Shown here one piece after another: positions 51,950-59,976 of a DNA stretch of 64,000 nt. A model generated the notes under the pieces. That model saw only the letters and a program-made list of their open reading frames with translations, was not told the origin of the DNA and searched no databases. The DNA is taken from positions 25,341 to 89,340 of the forward strand of contig CAWGPP010000004.1 in assembly GCA_963824545.1 (NCBI GenBank), in the 5' to 3' direction. Both the position numbers and the translations under genes were made by a program. Origin of the DNA: Bog-532 sp963824545 (GTDB taxonomy: Bacteria > Actinomycetota > Actinomycetes > Streptosporangiales > Streptosporangiaceae). Within the stretch, counting starts at the first letter, position 1. Each line of letters opens with the position of its first letter.

Positions 51950-52924
51950 ATGCGAGCAGCCGTCCTCCGTGGTCATAGTGGTGTCCCGGAGGTGGAGCAG
52001 TGGCAGCCGCCGGACCCCGGGGCCGGCGAGGCGCTCGTGGAAATGCGCGCCGCCCCGATCACGCCGCTTGACCTGCTCTGCGCGAGCGGGACGTCGTACT
52101 TCGGCCCACCGGAACTGCCCTACGTGCCGGGCGTGCAGGGCGTCGGGCTGGTGCTCAACGCGGCCAGCGTGCCGTCCGGGTCGATGGCATGGTTCTCCAC
52201 CCGGGCCGGCATGGCGCCCGGCGACGGCAGCCTGCGCGAATGCTGCTCGGTCGCCGAGGCGGACCTGGTGCCGCTCGCGTTCGACGTGAAACCAGAACTC
52301 ATCGCGGCCCTGGGCCTGTCCGCGGTCGCCGCCTGGATGGCCCTGACCTGGCGTGGCGAGCTGCACCCGGGGGAGCAGGTCATCGTGCTCGGCGGCGGCG
52401 GCACGGTCGGGCAGGTCGCGGTGCAGGCCGCACGGCTGCTGGGCGCGCGCCGGGTGATCGCCGGCTGCCGGTCCGCGGGCGCGGCCGAGCGGGCCCAGCG
52501 CTGCGGCGCGGACGCCGTGGTACGCCTGGACACCGACGACGTGGGCGAGCTGGCCCGGCGGTTCACCGACGCCAGCGACGGCCCGGTCGACCTGGTGATC
52601 GATCCGCTCTTCGGCCCCCCGGCGGCGGCCGCGCTGCGGACGCTGCGGCACTACGGGCGGCTGGTCCAGCTGGGCAGCGCCGCCGCGGAGACCGCGCCCA
52701 TCGACAGTCCCACGCTGCGCAGCCGCTGCCTGCGGCTGCTCGGTTACACGAACAACGAGCTGACCGCGATGCAGCGCGCGGACGCGCTCAACGCGGTGCT
52801 GTCCTACGCCGCCGCCGGGCAGCTGGCCGTCGCCTTCGAGTCGGTGCCGCTGGACGGCATCGCGCAAGCGTGGGACCGCCAGGCCCGCGGCGAGGCCCCC
52901 GTCCGCATCGTGGTGACCTGCTAA
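51950..52924 (+). CDS. Zinc-free medium-chain alcohol dehydrogenase / quinone oxidoreductase-like protein
   Basis: 324 residues. It has a GroES-like N-terminal half (MRAAVLRGHSGVPEVEQW, LPYVPGVQGVGLV) and the cofactor motif VIVLGGGGTVGQVAVQAARLLGA around residue 145. Cysteine ligands of zinc enzymes are not conserved. The substrate is unknown; its location after the CoA-transferase/lyase pair suggests, but does not show, a role in the same catabolic island. It has its own leaderless promoter. Confidence 0.85.
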   Translation: MRAAVLRGHSGVPEVEQWQPPDPGAGEALVEMRAAPITPLDLLCASGTSYFGPPELPYVPGVQGVGLVLNAASVPSGSMAWFSTRAGMAPGDGSLRECCSVAEADLVPLAFDVKPELIAALGLSAVAAWMALTWRGELHPGEQVIVLGGGGTVGQVAVQAARLLGARRVIAGCRSAGAAERAQRCGADAVVRLDTDDVGELARRFTDASDGPVDLVIDPLFGPPAAAALRTLRHYGRLVQLGSAAAETAPIDSPTLRSRCLRLLGYTNNELTAMQRADALNAVLSYAAAGQLAVAFESVPLDGIAQAWDRQARGEAPVRIVVTC

Positions 52925-52998
52925 CCGCCGCCCCGCGCCCCATCCGTATCCGCCGCCTCATCCATCCCATCCGCCATGGCTTCGGGGCCGACGGCGGT

Positions 52999-54450
52999 TT
53001 ACTGGCCGTGGGTGGTGCCGGTGTGGTAGTCGGTGTAGGTGTAGGGGTTGTCCAGGATCTTCGTCTCCGGGACGTCCGGGTGCATGCCCTTGACCCACGC
53101 GCCGGCGCCGAGCGTGGACCGGAGGTACCCCACCGTCGCCTCGATCTCCTGCCGGACCGGGGCCAGGTCGATGCCGACCAGCCGGTGCTCGTGCTTGACC
53201 ACCTGGCCGTTGACGATGACCGTGTGCACGTCGCCGCGCTGCGCCTGGAAGGCGACGTGGCCGTACGGGTTCAGCAGCGGGAACGACACCGGCGACGCGT
53301 CGTTCTTGATCAGCACGACGTCGGCCTTCTTGCCCGGCTCGATGCTGCCCAGGCTGGCGTCCTGGCCGAGCGCCGTCGCCCCGCCGCGGGTGGCCCACGC
53401 GACGACGTGCTCCGCGCGCAGGCTGGCGTTGGTGATCGTCTCGCCCCGGGCGTGCGCCTCCATGTGCTCGCGGGACCGGTCGGCGCCCAGCGTGCTGCGC
53501 ATGGCCGAGAACAGGTCGCCGCTCCACCAGACGCTGGTGTCCATGGACAGCGACACCGGGATGCCGTGCGCCCGGATCGCCCAGGTAGGCGGGTAGCCCT
53601 GGCCGGCGCTCTGCTCGCTTTCCGTGGAGACCGAGACCGACCCGCCGCTGGCGGCGATGCGGTGGTAGGAGTCCGCCGACAAGGTGGCGGCGTGCACGAA
53701 GATGCTGCTTTCGTTCAGGAAGCCGGCCTCGTGGGCCAGCCGGATCCCGTCGTCGTTGGTCGCGCCCCACACCCCCGCGTGCGTGGTGACAGGAACGCCC
53801 AGGTCGCGGGCCACCTCGTACGCCGCCTTCTCCGGGAACGCGGGGTCGCCGGTGACGTCGAAGGCCATCTGGAAGCCCAGCATGTCGCCGCTCCCGGCCA
53901 GCATGCTCTGTGCGAACGAGCGGAAGTCCGCCGACGTGGCCCATTCCCACGGCCCCTGCTGGATGTTGCCGTAGGCGAGCACGAACCGGCCCGGCACCGA
54001 CCGCAGCGCGTCCACCGCAGCCTCCGCGTGCTCGGTGGTCTGCAGGCCGTGCGACCAGTCGACGCAGGTGGTCACGCCGGCGTCGAGCGCCTCGATCGCG
54101 GCCAGCCGGTTCCCCGCGTGCACGTCACGTGGCCGGAAATGCTTGCCCGACTCCAGGTAGTACCAGACGAAGTACTGCGACAGCGTCCAGTCCGCGCCGT
54201 AACCGCGCATCGCCGTCTGCCACATGTGCCGGTGCGTGTCGATCATGCCCGGCATCACGATGCCGCCCCGCGCGTCGATTTCGATGGTGCCGTCCGGCAC
54301 CGCGAGCCCGGGGCCGGCCGCCGCGATGGTGCCGCCGATGACCAGCACGTCGGCGCGCGGAAGCACCGACCGCGCATCGTCCATGGCGAGGACCGTTCCG
54401 CCGCGCAGGACGACCGGCCGCCCGGCTCCGAAGTCAGCTGGCTCACCCAT
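52999..54450 (-). CDS. Amidohydrolase of the TrzN/AtzA-cytosine deaminase-like group
   Basis: 483 residues. Metal ligands are apparent: DTHRHMWQT (His73, His75), PVTTHAGVWG, FVHAATLS and LSMDTSVWWSGD (Asp), which is the one-metal subtype III layout. These enzymes deaminate or dechlorinate heterocycles, but the substrate here is not known. The strands flanking the barrel (VVLRGGTVLAMDDARSVLPRADVLVIGG and DVVLIKNDASPVSFPLLNPYG) are typical. ATG 54450 follows AAGGAG. It is convergent with the oxidoreductase gene. Confidence 0.88.
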   Translation of the reverse strand: MGEPADFGAGRPVVLRGGTVLAMDDARSVLPRADVLVIGGTIAAAGPGLAVPDGTIEIDARGGIVMPGMIDTHRHMWQTAMRGYGADWTLSQYFVWYYLESGKHFRPRDVHAGNRLAAIEALDAGVTTCVDWSHGLQTTEHAEAAVDALRSVPGRFVLAYGNIQQGPWEWATSADFRSFAQSMLAGSGDMLGFQMAFDVTGDPAFPEKAAYEVARDLGVPVTTHAGVWGATNDDGIRLAHEAGFLNESSIFVHAATLSADSYHRIAASGGSVSVSTESEQSAGQGYPPTWAIRAHGIPVSLSMDTSVWWSGDLFSAMRSTLGADRSREHMEAHARGETITNASLRAEHVVAWATRGGATALGQDASLGSIEPGKKADVVLIKNDASPVSFPLLNPYGHVAFQAQRGDVHTVIVNGQVVKHEHRLVGIDLAPVRQEIEATVGYLRSTLGAGAWVKGMHPDVPETKILDNPYTYTDYHTGTTHGQ

Positions 54451-54637
54451 GGCTCTCGCTCCTTCGCGACACGCGCGGCCCGCCGGGACACGGCTCCGGA
54501 CAGCTGTCCGCCATCCGGTCACCGATGGATGCCACCCTTCCCGATCGCCGGGCGCGGTGTCAATACCGGCCAGGCCATCTCGAACGCGCCCGGGACCAGC
54601 CGCAACTGCCCGGTGGCGCGGGTCCCCTCCCGGGCCC

Positions 54638-55237
54638 TCAGGCGGGGCGTTCGGCGCGCACCAGGGTGTCGATGGCCACCCGCTCGCCGCCGTCCGTCGG
54701 CACGTGCCGCTCGACCTGTTCCGCGCGGTGCACGGTCAGCCCGTCCAGGCCGGCCGCGACCGCCTGGGCGGTCCACAGGACATCCGGGTACTGGGGGCCG
54801 CCCCAGCCACGGGTCAGGTTGTCGGAGTCGTGCCCGACCGCCAGCAGCGTCCCGCCCGGCGCGACCGCCGTGGCCGCGGCCCGGACCAGGCGCGCGAGGT
54901 CCGCCGGCGGAAGCTGGATGTAGGCGATGAGCACCAGGTCGTATCCGCCCGGGGCCGGCGTGTAGCTGAGCAGGTCGGCCTGCACCCATTCGACGCCGAC
55001 CCCGCGCTGCCGGGCCAGCGTGGCGGCGCGGCCCAGGCCCACGGCCGAGAAGTCCACCCCGGTGGCCTGCCAGCCGCGCTCGGCCAGCCAGATGGCGTTC
55101 CGGCCCTCGCCGGTCCCCAGATCGAGGGCCCGGCCGGGGCTCAGCCCCGTCAGTTCCGCGGCGACGAAACAGTTTGGCCCGGCCCCCCAGACCAGTTCCG
55201 GTCCCGCGTACCGCTCGTCCCAGGCGGCCTGGTCCAT
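54638..55237 (-). CDS. Class I SAM-dependent methyltransferase (TehB/thiopurine-like)
   Basis: 199 residues. WDERYAGPELVWGAGPN at the N-terminus and RALDLGTGEGRNAIWLAERGW (motif I) resemble TehB-like methyltransferases, with VQADLLSYTPAPGGYDLVLIAYIQLP holding motifs II and III. Substrate unknown, possibly a small thiol, oxyanion or toxic compound. ATG 55237 follows GTAAGGAG. The 187 bases to the amidohydrolase start contain no gene. Confidence 0.87.
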   Translation of the reverse strand: MDQAAWDERYAGPELVWGAGPNCFVAAELTGLSPGRALDLGTGEGRNAIWLAERGWQATGVDFSAVGLGRAATLARQRGVGVEWVQADLLSYTPAPGGYDLVLIAYIQLPPADLARLVRAAATAVAPGGTLLAVGHDSDNLTRGWGGPQYPDVLWTAQAVAAGLDGLTVHRAEQVERHVPTDGGERVAIDTLVRAERPA

Positions 55238-55569
55238 CGTCTGCTCCTTACCGCGGCGCGTGAAGGCCCGTTCGGCGGCATCGGCACCTCAGCCATTATC
55301 GGTGCTACGCGGTGGCCACGGCCGGTTCCCCGGGTCACGGGGGCCGGATCTTCGGTCGCGCCGGATCGCGCCGGATGAGGCGGGCGACGTGCCGGGATAC
55401 CCGCTTTTGGGATACCCGATGGCGATAGCCATGGAATCGTATGTGTCAAAGTGGTAGGAGACCATGCGGCGGTGGCGGGCGTGGCCGCCGCCGCGGGCGG
55501 TTAGCGCGAAGCTGGCCGTCAGCTGACCGGGGTCGGGGACGCTGACGGCGAAGGGCGAACTGAGCGGCT
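55238..55569. other. Intergenic region before the Ser/Thr kinase, with a direct repeat
   Basis: No gene is supported in these 332 bases. They hold GGGATACCCG twice (55394-55403 and 55409-55418, 15 bases apart) followed by the small inverted repeat ATGGCGATAGCCAT (55419-55432). The 15-base spacing is close to one and a half helical turns. The region probably contains the kinase promoter; I cannot place its hexamers. Confidence 0.5.
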
Positions 55570-57315
55570 ATGGAGCCTCTGACCAGGGATGATCCCGCCG
55601 AGATCGGTGGTTACCGGCTACGTGCCCGGCTCGGGGCCGGTGGCATGGGACGGGTATACCTGGCGTCCACGCCAGGGGGGCGGCGCGTCGCGCTGAAGGT
55701 GGTACGGCCGGAACTCGGCGACGACGCGGATTTCCGGGCCCGTTTCCGCCAGGAGATCGAGGCCGCCCAGCGGGTCCGCGGCCTGTACACCGCCGAACTC
55801 CTCAACGCCGATCCGGCGGCCACCCCGCCGTGGCTGGTGACCGCGTACGTGCCGGGCCCCTCGCTGCAGCAGGCCGTCGCCGATCACGGCCCGATGCCGC
55901 CGGAGACGGTGATCCTGCTGATGGCCGGCGTCGCCGAGGCGCTGCAGGCCATCCACTCCGCCGGTGTCGTGCATCGCGATCTCAAGCCGTCCAACGTGCT
56001 GCTCGCGCCGGACGGCCCGCGCGTCATCGACTTCGGTATCGCGCGGGCGGCCGAGGCCACCAATCTGACCCAGAGCGGCATGGCCGTGGGCTCCCCGCAG
56101 TTCATGGCGCCGGAACAGATCCGCGGCCTGCCCATCACGCCTGCCATCGATGTGTTCGCGCTGGGCGCGGTGGGAGCCTTCGCGCTGCTGGGCCGGCCGC
56201 CCTTCGGGGAGGGCCAGGTCACCGCGCTGATGTACCGGGTACTGAACGAGCCGCCCCGGCTGACCGGCTGTTCCGGCGCGCTGCGCACGCTGATCGAGCG
56301 ATGCCTGGCCAAAGAGCCGGCCGACCGCCCCACGCCCGCCGGGATCATCGAGTCCTGCCGGTCCCTGTCCTCGGGGAACCTAGGTGAGTTCACCGACTCG
56401 TGGCTGCCTCCAGCGGTGGCCGCCGCGGCCCGCGCGCCCGGGACGGCAGGCGGTCCCGGCAGTTCGTCTCCGCCGCCGAATGGCCCGGCGAACGGCACGA
56501 ACGGCACGAACGGCACGAACGGCACGAGGGGCGCGCCGGGCGGTAACGGCGCCGCGAACCGCGCGACCCAGGCGCCGGGATCGCCGCCCCGCGGTTCGGC
56601 GCGGCCGCCCTTCCCGGGGCCGGGGAACGGAACATCCGGCCGGTCCGCGCCGGCGGTGATGACGCCGGGTGACGCCACCGCGGGCCGCCCCCGCCAGGCC
56701 GGGCCTACCGGGCCTTCCTGGCGCCCGCCCGTGCCGTCCTCGCTGACCACCGCGGCGACGCTGATGAATGTCGGCGCCGCCGTCTGCGCGCTCGGCGCCA
56801 TCGTGGGCCTCGGCACCGTGCCCGAGCTCAAGACGATCATCGCGCAGCAGCACCCCGCCGCGCCGCACGGCGCGGTCGGCGCCGCGATCGCCATCCTGCT
56901 GGTGCACGGGCTGATCGGCACCGCCCTGTGGCTGTGGCTGGCCCGGGAGACCAGGCGCGGCCTGCGGCGGGCCCGGGCCTGGGCCACGGTCATCTTCGTC
57001 ATCGCCACCGTGAGCGGCATCGGCATCGACGCCAACGCGCCGTCCACCGGCCTGACCCAGGCGGTCAGCGGCATCAACTGGGTCATCGGCCTGTGCGCCA
57101 TCGTGCTGCTGTGGAACCGGCCGTCACGGGCCTACTACCGCGCCCTCACCCCGCCGTCCGTCCCGCAGCCCTTCTCGCCGTCGCCCAGCCTGCGGCCCCG
57201 GCAGGTCCCGTCGGCCGGCCCGGGCAGCACGCGCCGCGACTGGCCGGCCCGCCCACCGGGCCCGCCCAGCGGGCCCCGGCCGTCCCAGCCGGGCCGCCCC
57301 GGCCAGCGCCGCTAG
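55570..57315 (+). CDS. Membrane Ser/Thr protein kinase (PknB type) with repeat linker
   Basis: 581 residues. Kinase domain: GAGGMGRVYL loop, Lys43 in VALKVV, catalytic HRDLKPSN (Asp137), DFGIA (Asp154) and APEQIRG. A disordered linker follows (about residues 280-395), including NGT repeats. The C-terminal part has about four membrane helices (residues 395-540: LMNVGAAVCALGAIVGLG, AIAILLVHGLIGTALWLWL, AWATVIFVIATVSGIGI, GINWVIGLCAIVLLW) and a Pro/Arg-rich tail. No PASTA or other sensor domain is present, so any sensing would be by the membrane part. ATG 55570 has only a weak ribosome site. Confidence 0.92.
   Translation: MEPLTRDDPAEIGGYRLRARLGAGGMGRVYLASTPGGRRVALKVVRPELGDDADFRARFRQEIEAAQRVRGLYTAELLNADPAATPPWLVTAYVPGPSLQQAVADHGPMPPETVILLMAGVAEALQAIHSAGVVHRDLKPSNVLLAPDGPRVIDFGIARAAEATNLTQSGMAVGSPQFMAPEQIRGLPITPAIDVFALGAVGAFALLGRPPFGEGQVTALMYRVLNEPPRLTGCSGALRTLIERCLAKEPADRPTPAGIIESCRSLSSGNLGEFTDSWLPPAVAAAARAPGTAGGPGSSSPPPNGPANGTNGTNGTNGTRGAPGGNGAANRATQAPGSPPRGSARPPFPGPGNGTSGRSAPAVMTPGDATAGRPRQAGPTGPSWRPPVPSSLTTAATLMNVGAAVCALGAIVGLGTVPELKTIIAQQHPAAPHGAVGAAIAILLVHGLIGTALWLWLARETRRGLRRARAWATVIFVIATVSGIGIDANAPSTGLTQAVSGINWVIGLCAIVLLWNRPSRAYYRALTPPSVPQPFSPSPSLRPRQVPSAGPGSTRRDWPARPPGPPSGPRPSQPGRPGQRR
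56491..56526 (+). repeat. Four tandem 9-bp repeats in the kinase linker
   Basis: AACGGCACG is repeated four times from 56491 to 56526 and encodes NGT units. The unit length keeps the reading frame if copies change. Confidence 0.92.
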
Positions 57316-57412
57316 CCCGACCGCTGACGGGCAGCCGAATCCCGGCGGGCCTGTCTCCGGACAGCGGGACCGAGTAGCCGCCGGAGGCTGCTAAGCTCAT
57401 ACGCGACCGCAA

Positions 57413-57485
57413 GGGGCTATGGCGCAGCTGGTAGCGCGCCTGCATGGCATGCAGGAGGTCAGGGGTTCGAATCCCCTTAGCTCCA
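57413..57485 (+). tRNA. tRNA-Ala, anticodon GGC
   Basis: A 73-nt cloverleaf: acceptor GGGGCTA (57413-57419) pairs with TAGCTCC (57478-57484) including one G-U pair. The D arm is GCGCAGCTGGTAGCGC. The anticodon stem CCTGC/GCAGG carries loop ATGGCAT with anticodon GGC, and the T arm is AGGGG-TTCGAAT-CCCCT. The discriminator base is A (57485) and CCA is not encoded. It reads the alanine codon GCC, very common in this genome. Confidence 0.96.
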
Positions 57486-57731
57486 CTTTGTTCCTGTTTT
57501 CGCAGCTCAGACGGCCGGTGTCAGCGTGACGCGGTCTCGGCCGGCCAGCCGGTTCAAGCGGGCAAGGGCCGCCGTCTTGAACTCGTGCGCCGTCTGCGGC
57601 GGGACGTTGTGCTCAAGGACGCGTGAAGGCCGCGACCGTTTCTCATCCGCGCACGCGCTTGGCACGGCCGCTTCGTCCGGCCGCCGGCTACGCACCGTGC
57701 CTTCCGCGGGCGTCAGGAACAGGAGATCGTC

Positions 57732-58319
57732 ATGGGCAAGCTGGTCGTCACCGAGTTCATTTCCCTCGACGGGATCATCGAGGACCCAGGTGGCAGCGAA
57801 GGCACCGAGCACGGCGGCTGGTCTTTCCGGTCCCCGGCTCCCGAGAGCGAACAGTTCAAGGCCGACGAACTGCGGGCCAGCGACGTTCAGTTGCTCGGCC
57901 GCACCACCTACGAGGGCTTTGCCGCCGCCTGGCCGGCGATGGAGGAGGCCAGCGGCGAGTTCGGCAAGAAGATGAACGCGATGCCGAAAGTCGTCGTCTC
58001 CGCCACGCTGACCGAGGCGACCTGGAACAACACCACGATCATCCGGGACAACGTGCCCGGCGAGGTGGCCAGGCTGAAGGATCAGCACCGGGGCGACATC
58101 CTGGTCGCGGGAAGCGCGACACTCGCCGGTACGCTGCAAAAGCACGGTCTGGTCGATGAGTACCACCTCATGGTGCACCCCGTCGTGCTCGGCACGGGCA
58201 AGCGCCTCTTCGGCGAGGACGCCGCCGGGACCACTTTGGACCTGCTCGATTCGCGCAAGGTCGGCCCCGACGTGCTCCTGCTGATCTACCGCCCGGCCGC
58301 AGCCGGCAAGGCCGGGTAG
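57732..58319 (+). CDS. Dihydrofolate reductase/RibD-family reductase
   Basis: 195 residues of the RibD C-terminal/DHFR-like fold. KLVVTEFISLDGIIEDPGG at the N-terminus, LLGRTTYEGFAAAWP, and DILVAGSATLAGTLQKHGLVDEYHLMVHPVVLGTGKRLF (in parts) are characteristic. It probably reduces an unknown substrate with NADPH; many genomes carry several such paralogues of unknown role. ATG 57732 is preceded by AGGAGA. The 246 bases between the tRNA and this gene hold nothing I can support. Confidence 0.88.
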   Translation: MGKLVVTEFISLDGIIEDPGGSEGTEHGGWSFRSPAPESEQFKADELRASDVQLLGRTTYEGFAAAWPAMEEASGEFGKKMNAMPKVVVSATLTEATWNNTTIIRDNVPGEVARLKDQHRGDILVAGSATLAGTLQKHGLVDEYHLMVHPVVLGTGKRLFGEDAAGTTLDLLDSRKVGPDVLLLIYRPAAAGKAG

Positions 58320-58363
58320 TCAGCGGCCATCTCCCGCCTGCTGCTCCGCCGGCCTTTAGTGAT

Positions 58364-58549
58364 TCACACTGGGGCTGCTCCGTCCTCGCGCTGCAAGCCC
58401 TCTTCCGCGTACGTGACCAGCAGTTGGCTGACCGATAGGCCGCGCCGCCCGGCCACGGCGGCGAGCCGTTCGGCCAGCACGGCGGGCATGACCACCGTAC
58501 GGCGGACGCAATCGTCGCTCTCCCACGCCTGGTCGGGCAGCTCAGCCAC
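58364..58549 (-). CDS. Small ribbon-helix-helix protein
   Basis: 61 residues from GTG 58549. CVRRTVVMPAVLAERLAAVAGRRGLSVSQLLVTYAEEGLQRE (in parts) has the strand-helix-helix pattern of MetJ/Arc-type DNA-binding proteins or antitoxins. The start overlaps the end of the upstream flavoprotein gene by 8 bases, with GAGAGGA upstream, so it is translated from the same message. There is no toxin gene next to it, so it may be a small regulator of the flavoprotein operon. Confidence 0.6.
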   Translation of the reverse strand: MAELPDQAWESDDCVRRTVVMPAVLAERLAAVAGRRGLSVSQLLVTYAEEGLQREDGAAPV

Positions 58550-59813
58550 GCTCTGTCCTCTCCGCCGCGAGGGCCGCCGCCGCCCCGAGCGGGACATAAC
58601 GGCGCAGGATACGGTCACTCACCAGGCCAAGGCAGCTCAGGTTGGGAAAGCCGGGCCCCTGCGCGAGCCCGGCCACCACCGGCAGATGGAGCGGCGGGCT
58701 CAGGCCGCTGACCGACAGATCAACCGCGATCCGCTCCTCGAGCGTGCTCCCCGCGAGCCCGTCCTCCAGCCGCCGGCGGGTCGTACCGCCGAGCAATCCC
58801 GCAAACCAGCGGGCCTGGAAGCCGACCGCCACGACCACCAGGTCATAGGCGACGCGAGCCCGCTCGTCGCCGTCATCCACGGTCACGATGACCTGCCGTT
58901 CTCCGGCGTCGATGGCCACGGCCCATCCGGGGACCGCGCGGAACCCGTGCGACTGGTTGAGGACGGCCTCCGCCTGCTGCGAGAAGACGCCACGGTCGGT
59001 GCGCTCGAGGAACCCACGCCGGTGCTGCTCGGCCAGTTGCGGCCAGTCGCCGGGGTCGGAGAAATATCGGTTCTCGTCGTAGCTCTCCCCTCGCGAATAG
59101 AGGACACCGCGGCTGGTCAGGATGTCGACCGTCGAGCGCTGGTGCGAATTCTTCAGCAGGCTGATGACGACCGACGCCGCGGTCTCACCGCTGCCGATCA
59201 CGCATACGCTCTGGGCGCCCCGCTGGCTGAGCGCCCGCTCGTGCCGCCAGTAGCTGCGCCCGTCGAATACGCGGGGATGCTGCTCCGGTTGTCCGGGCAC
59301 GCCGACCGGCGGCCCCGCGCCGGTGACGACCACGCCGTCCGCCACGATCGGCTCGCCCGACGCGAGCGTCAGGCGCCACCGCCCGCCCTCGATGTCGAGC
59401 CCGACGACCTCATCGGTGACGATTTCGGCCGCCACACGCTCCGCGACGTCGCGCAGGTAAGCGCTCCACTGCCGGTGCGTCGGGCGCAGCCGGCCGCGAT
59501 CGACCCAGTCGGCGTACTGGCCATGCCGGATCAGGTGCTGGTGCCAGCTGTTCGCCGCCATCGCCGCGATGACCGCGGGCGAGGCCGCGCCCCAGCTGCA
59601 GGCGTAGGGGAAGCCGACATCCTTTTCCGGCGGCGTGCCCAATGGCAGCAGGCCATTGGTGTAGCCCTGCTGGCCGGTCCAGTTCCCCGCGACCGGGCCC
59701 CGGTCGATGAGCAGGACGCGCGGAGGATCCAGGCCCGCGGTCGCGAGGGCCCGCGCCTTGGCGGCGATGGCAATTCCCTTCGGCCCGGCACCGACCACCG
59801 CCAACGTCGCCAT
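58542..59813 (-). CDS. MbtG-like flavin-dependent N-monooxygenase
   Basis: 423 residues, the size of mycobacterial lysine N6-hydroxylase MbtG (about 430). It shares from memory the FAD site LAVVGAGPKGIAIAAKA, the segment LGTPPEKDVGFPY, the NADPH site VCVIGSGETAASV, SDPGDWPQL, ERTDRGVFS and the distinctive QGPGFPNLSCLGLVSDRIL near the C-terminus. Family members hydroxylate amine side chains for hydroxamate siderophores. No siderophore synthetase or iron transport gene is in the window, so the product is unknown. The start ATG (A at 59813) has TATTCT 7 bases upstream and no ribosome site. Confidence 0.82.
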   Translation of the reverse strand: MATLAVVGAGPKGIAIAAKARALATAGLDPPRVLLIDRGPVAGNWTGQQGYTNGLLPLGTPPEKDVGFPYACSWGAASPAVIAAMAANSWHQHLIRHGQYADWVDRGRLRPTHRQWSAYLRDVAERVAAEIVTDEVVGLDIEGGRWRLTLASGEPIVADGVVVTGAGPPVGVPGQPEQHPRVFDGRSYWRHERALSQRGAQSVCVIGSGETAASVVISLLKNSHQRSTVDILTSRGVLYSRGESYDENRYFSDPGDWPQLAEQHRRGFLERTDRGVFSQQAEAVLNQSHGFRAVPGWAVAIDAGERQVIVTVDDGDERARVAYDLVVVAVGFQARWFAGLLGGTTRRRLEDGLAGSTLEERIAVDLSVSGLSPPLHLPVVAGLAQGPGFPNLSCLGLVSDRILRRYVPLGAAAALAAERTERG

Positions 59814-59820
59814 GATCGCG

Positions 59821-59826
59821 AGAATA
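59821..59826 (-). promoter_or_regulatory. -10 hexamer TATTCT for the MbtG-like gene
   Basis: Minus-strand TATTCT is 7 bases before the ATG whose A is at 59813. I see no IdeR/DtxR-like iron box near it. Confidence 0.45.
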
Positions 59827-59976
59827 GACCTCCTGCCCGGCTTCCCCCGGTAATCCCGTAGGCAAAAGGTGGCGCCGTGCCAGCCAGCGCGCAGAGCGGG
59901 AATCCGATCGGCCCGGCGGGCCGGCGTACCGGGCATGCGCGGTCGGCCCAACGGGGCGGCATGAAATCCTGACCTC

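Noticed and set aside
57507..58178. Long minus-strand open frame across the DHFR-like gene
   Set aside because: Antisense to a well-supported reductase gene and without family features.
58364..58549. Toxin-antitoxin system with the ribbon-helix-helix gene as antitoxin
   Set aside because: No small toxin gene is adjacent; the overlapping neighbour is a 423-residue flavoprotein that resembles MbtG.
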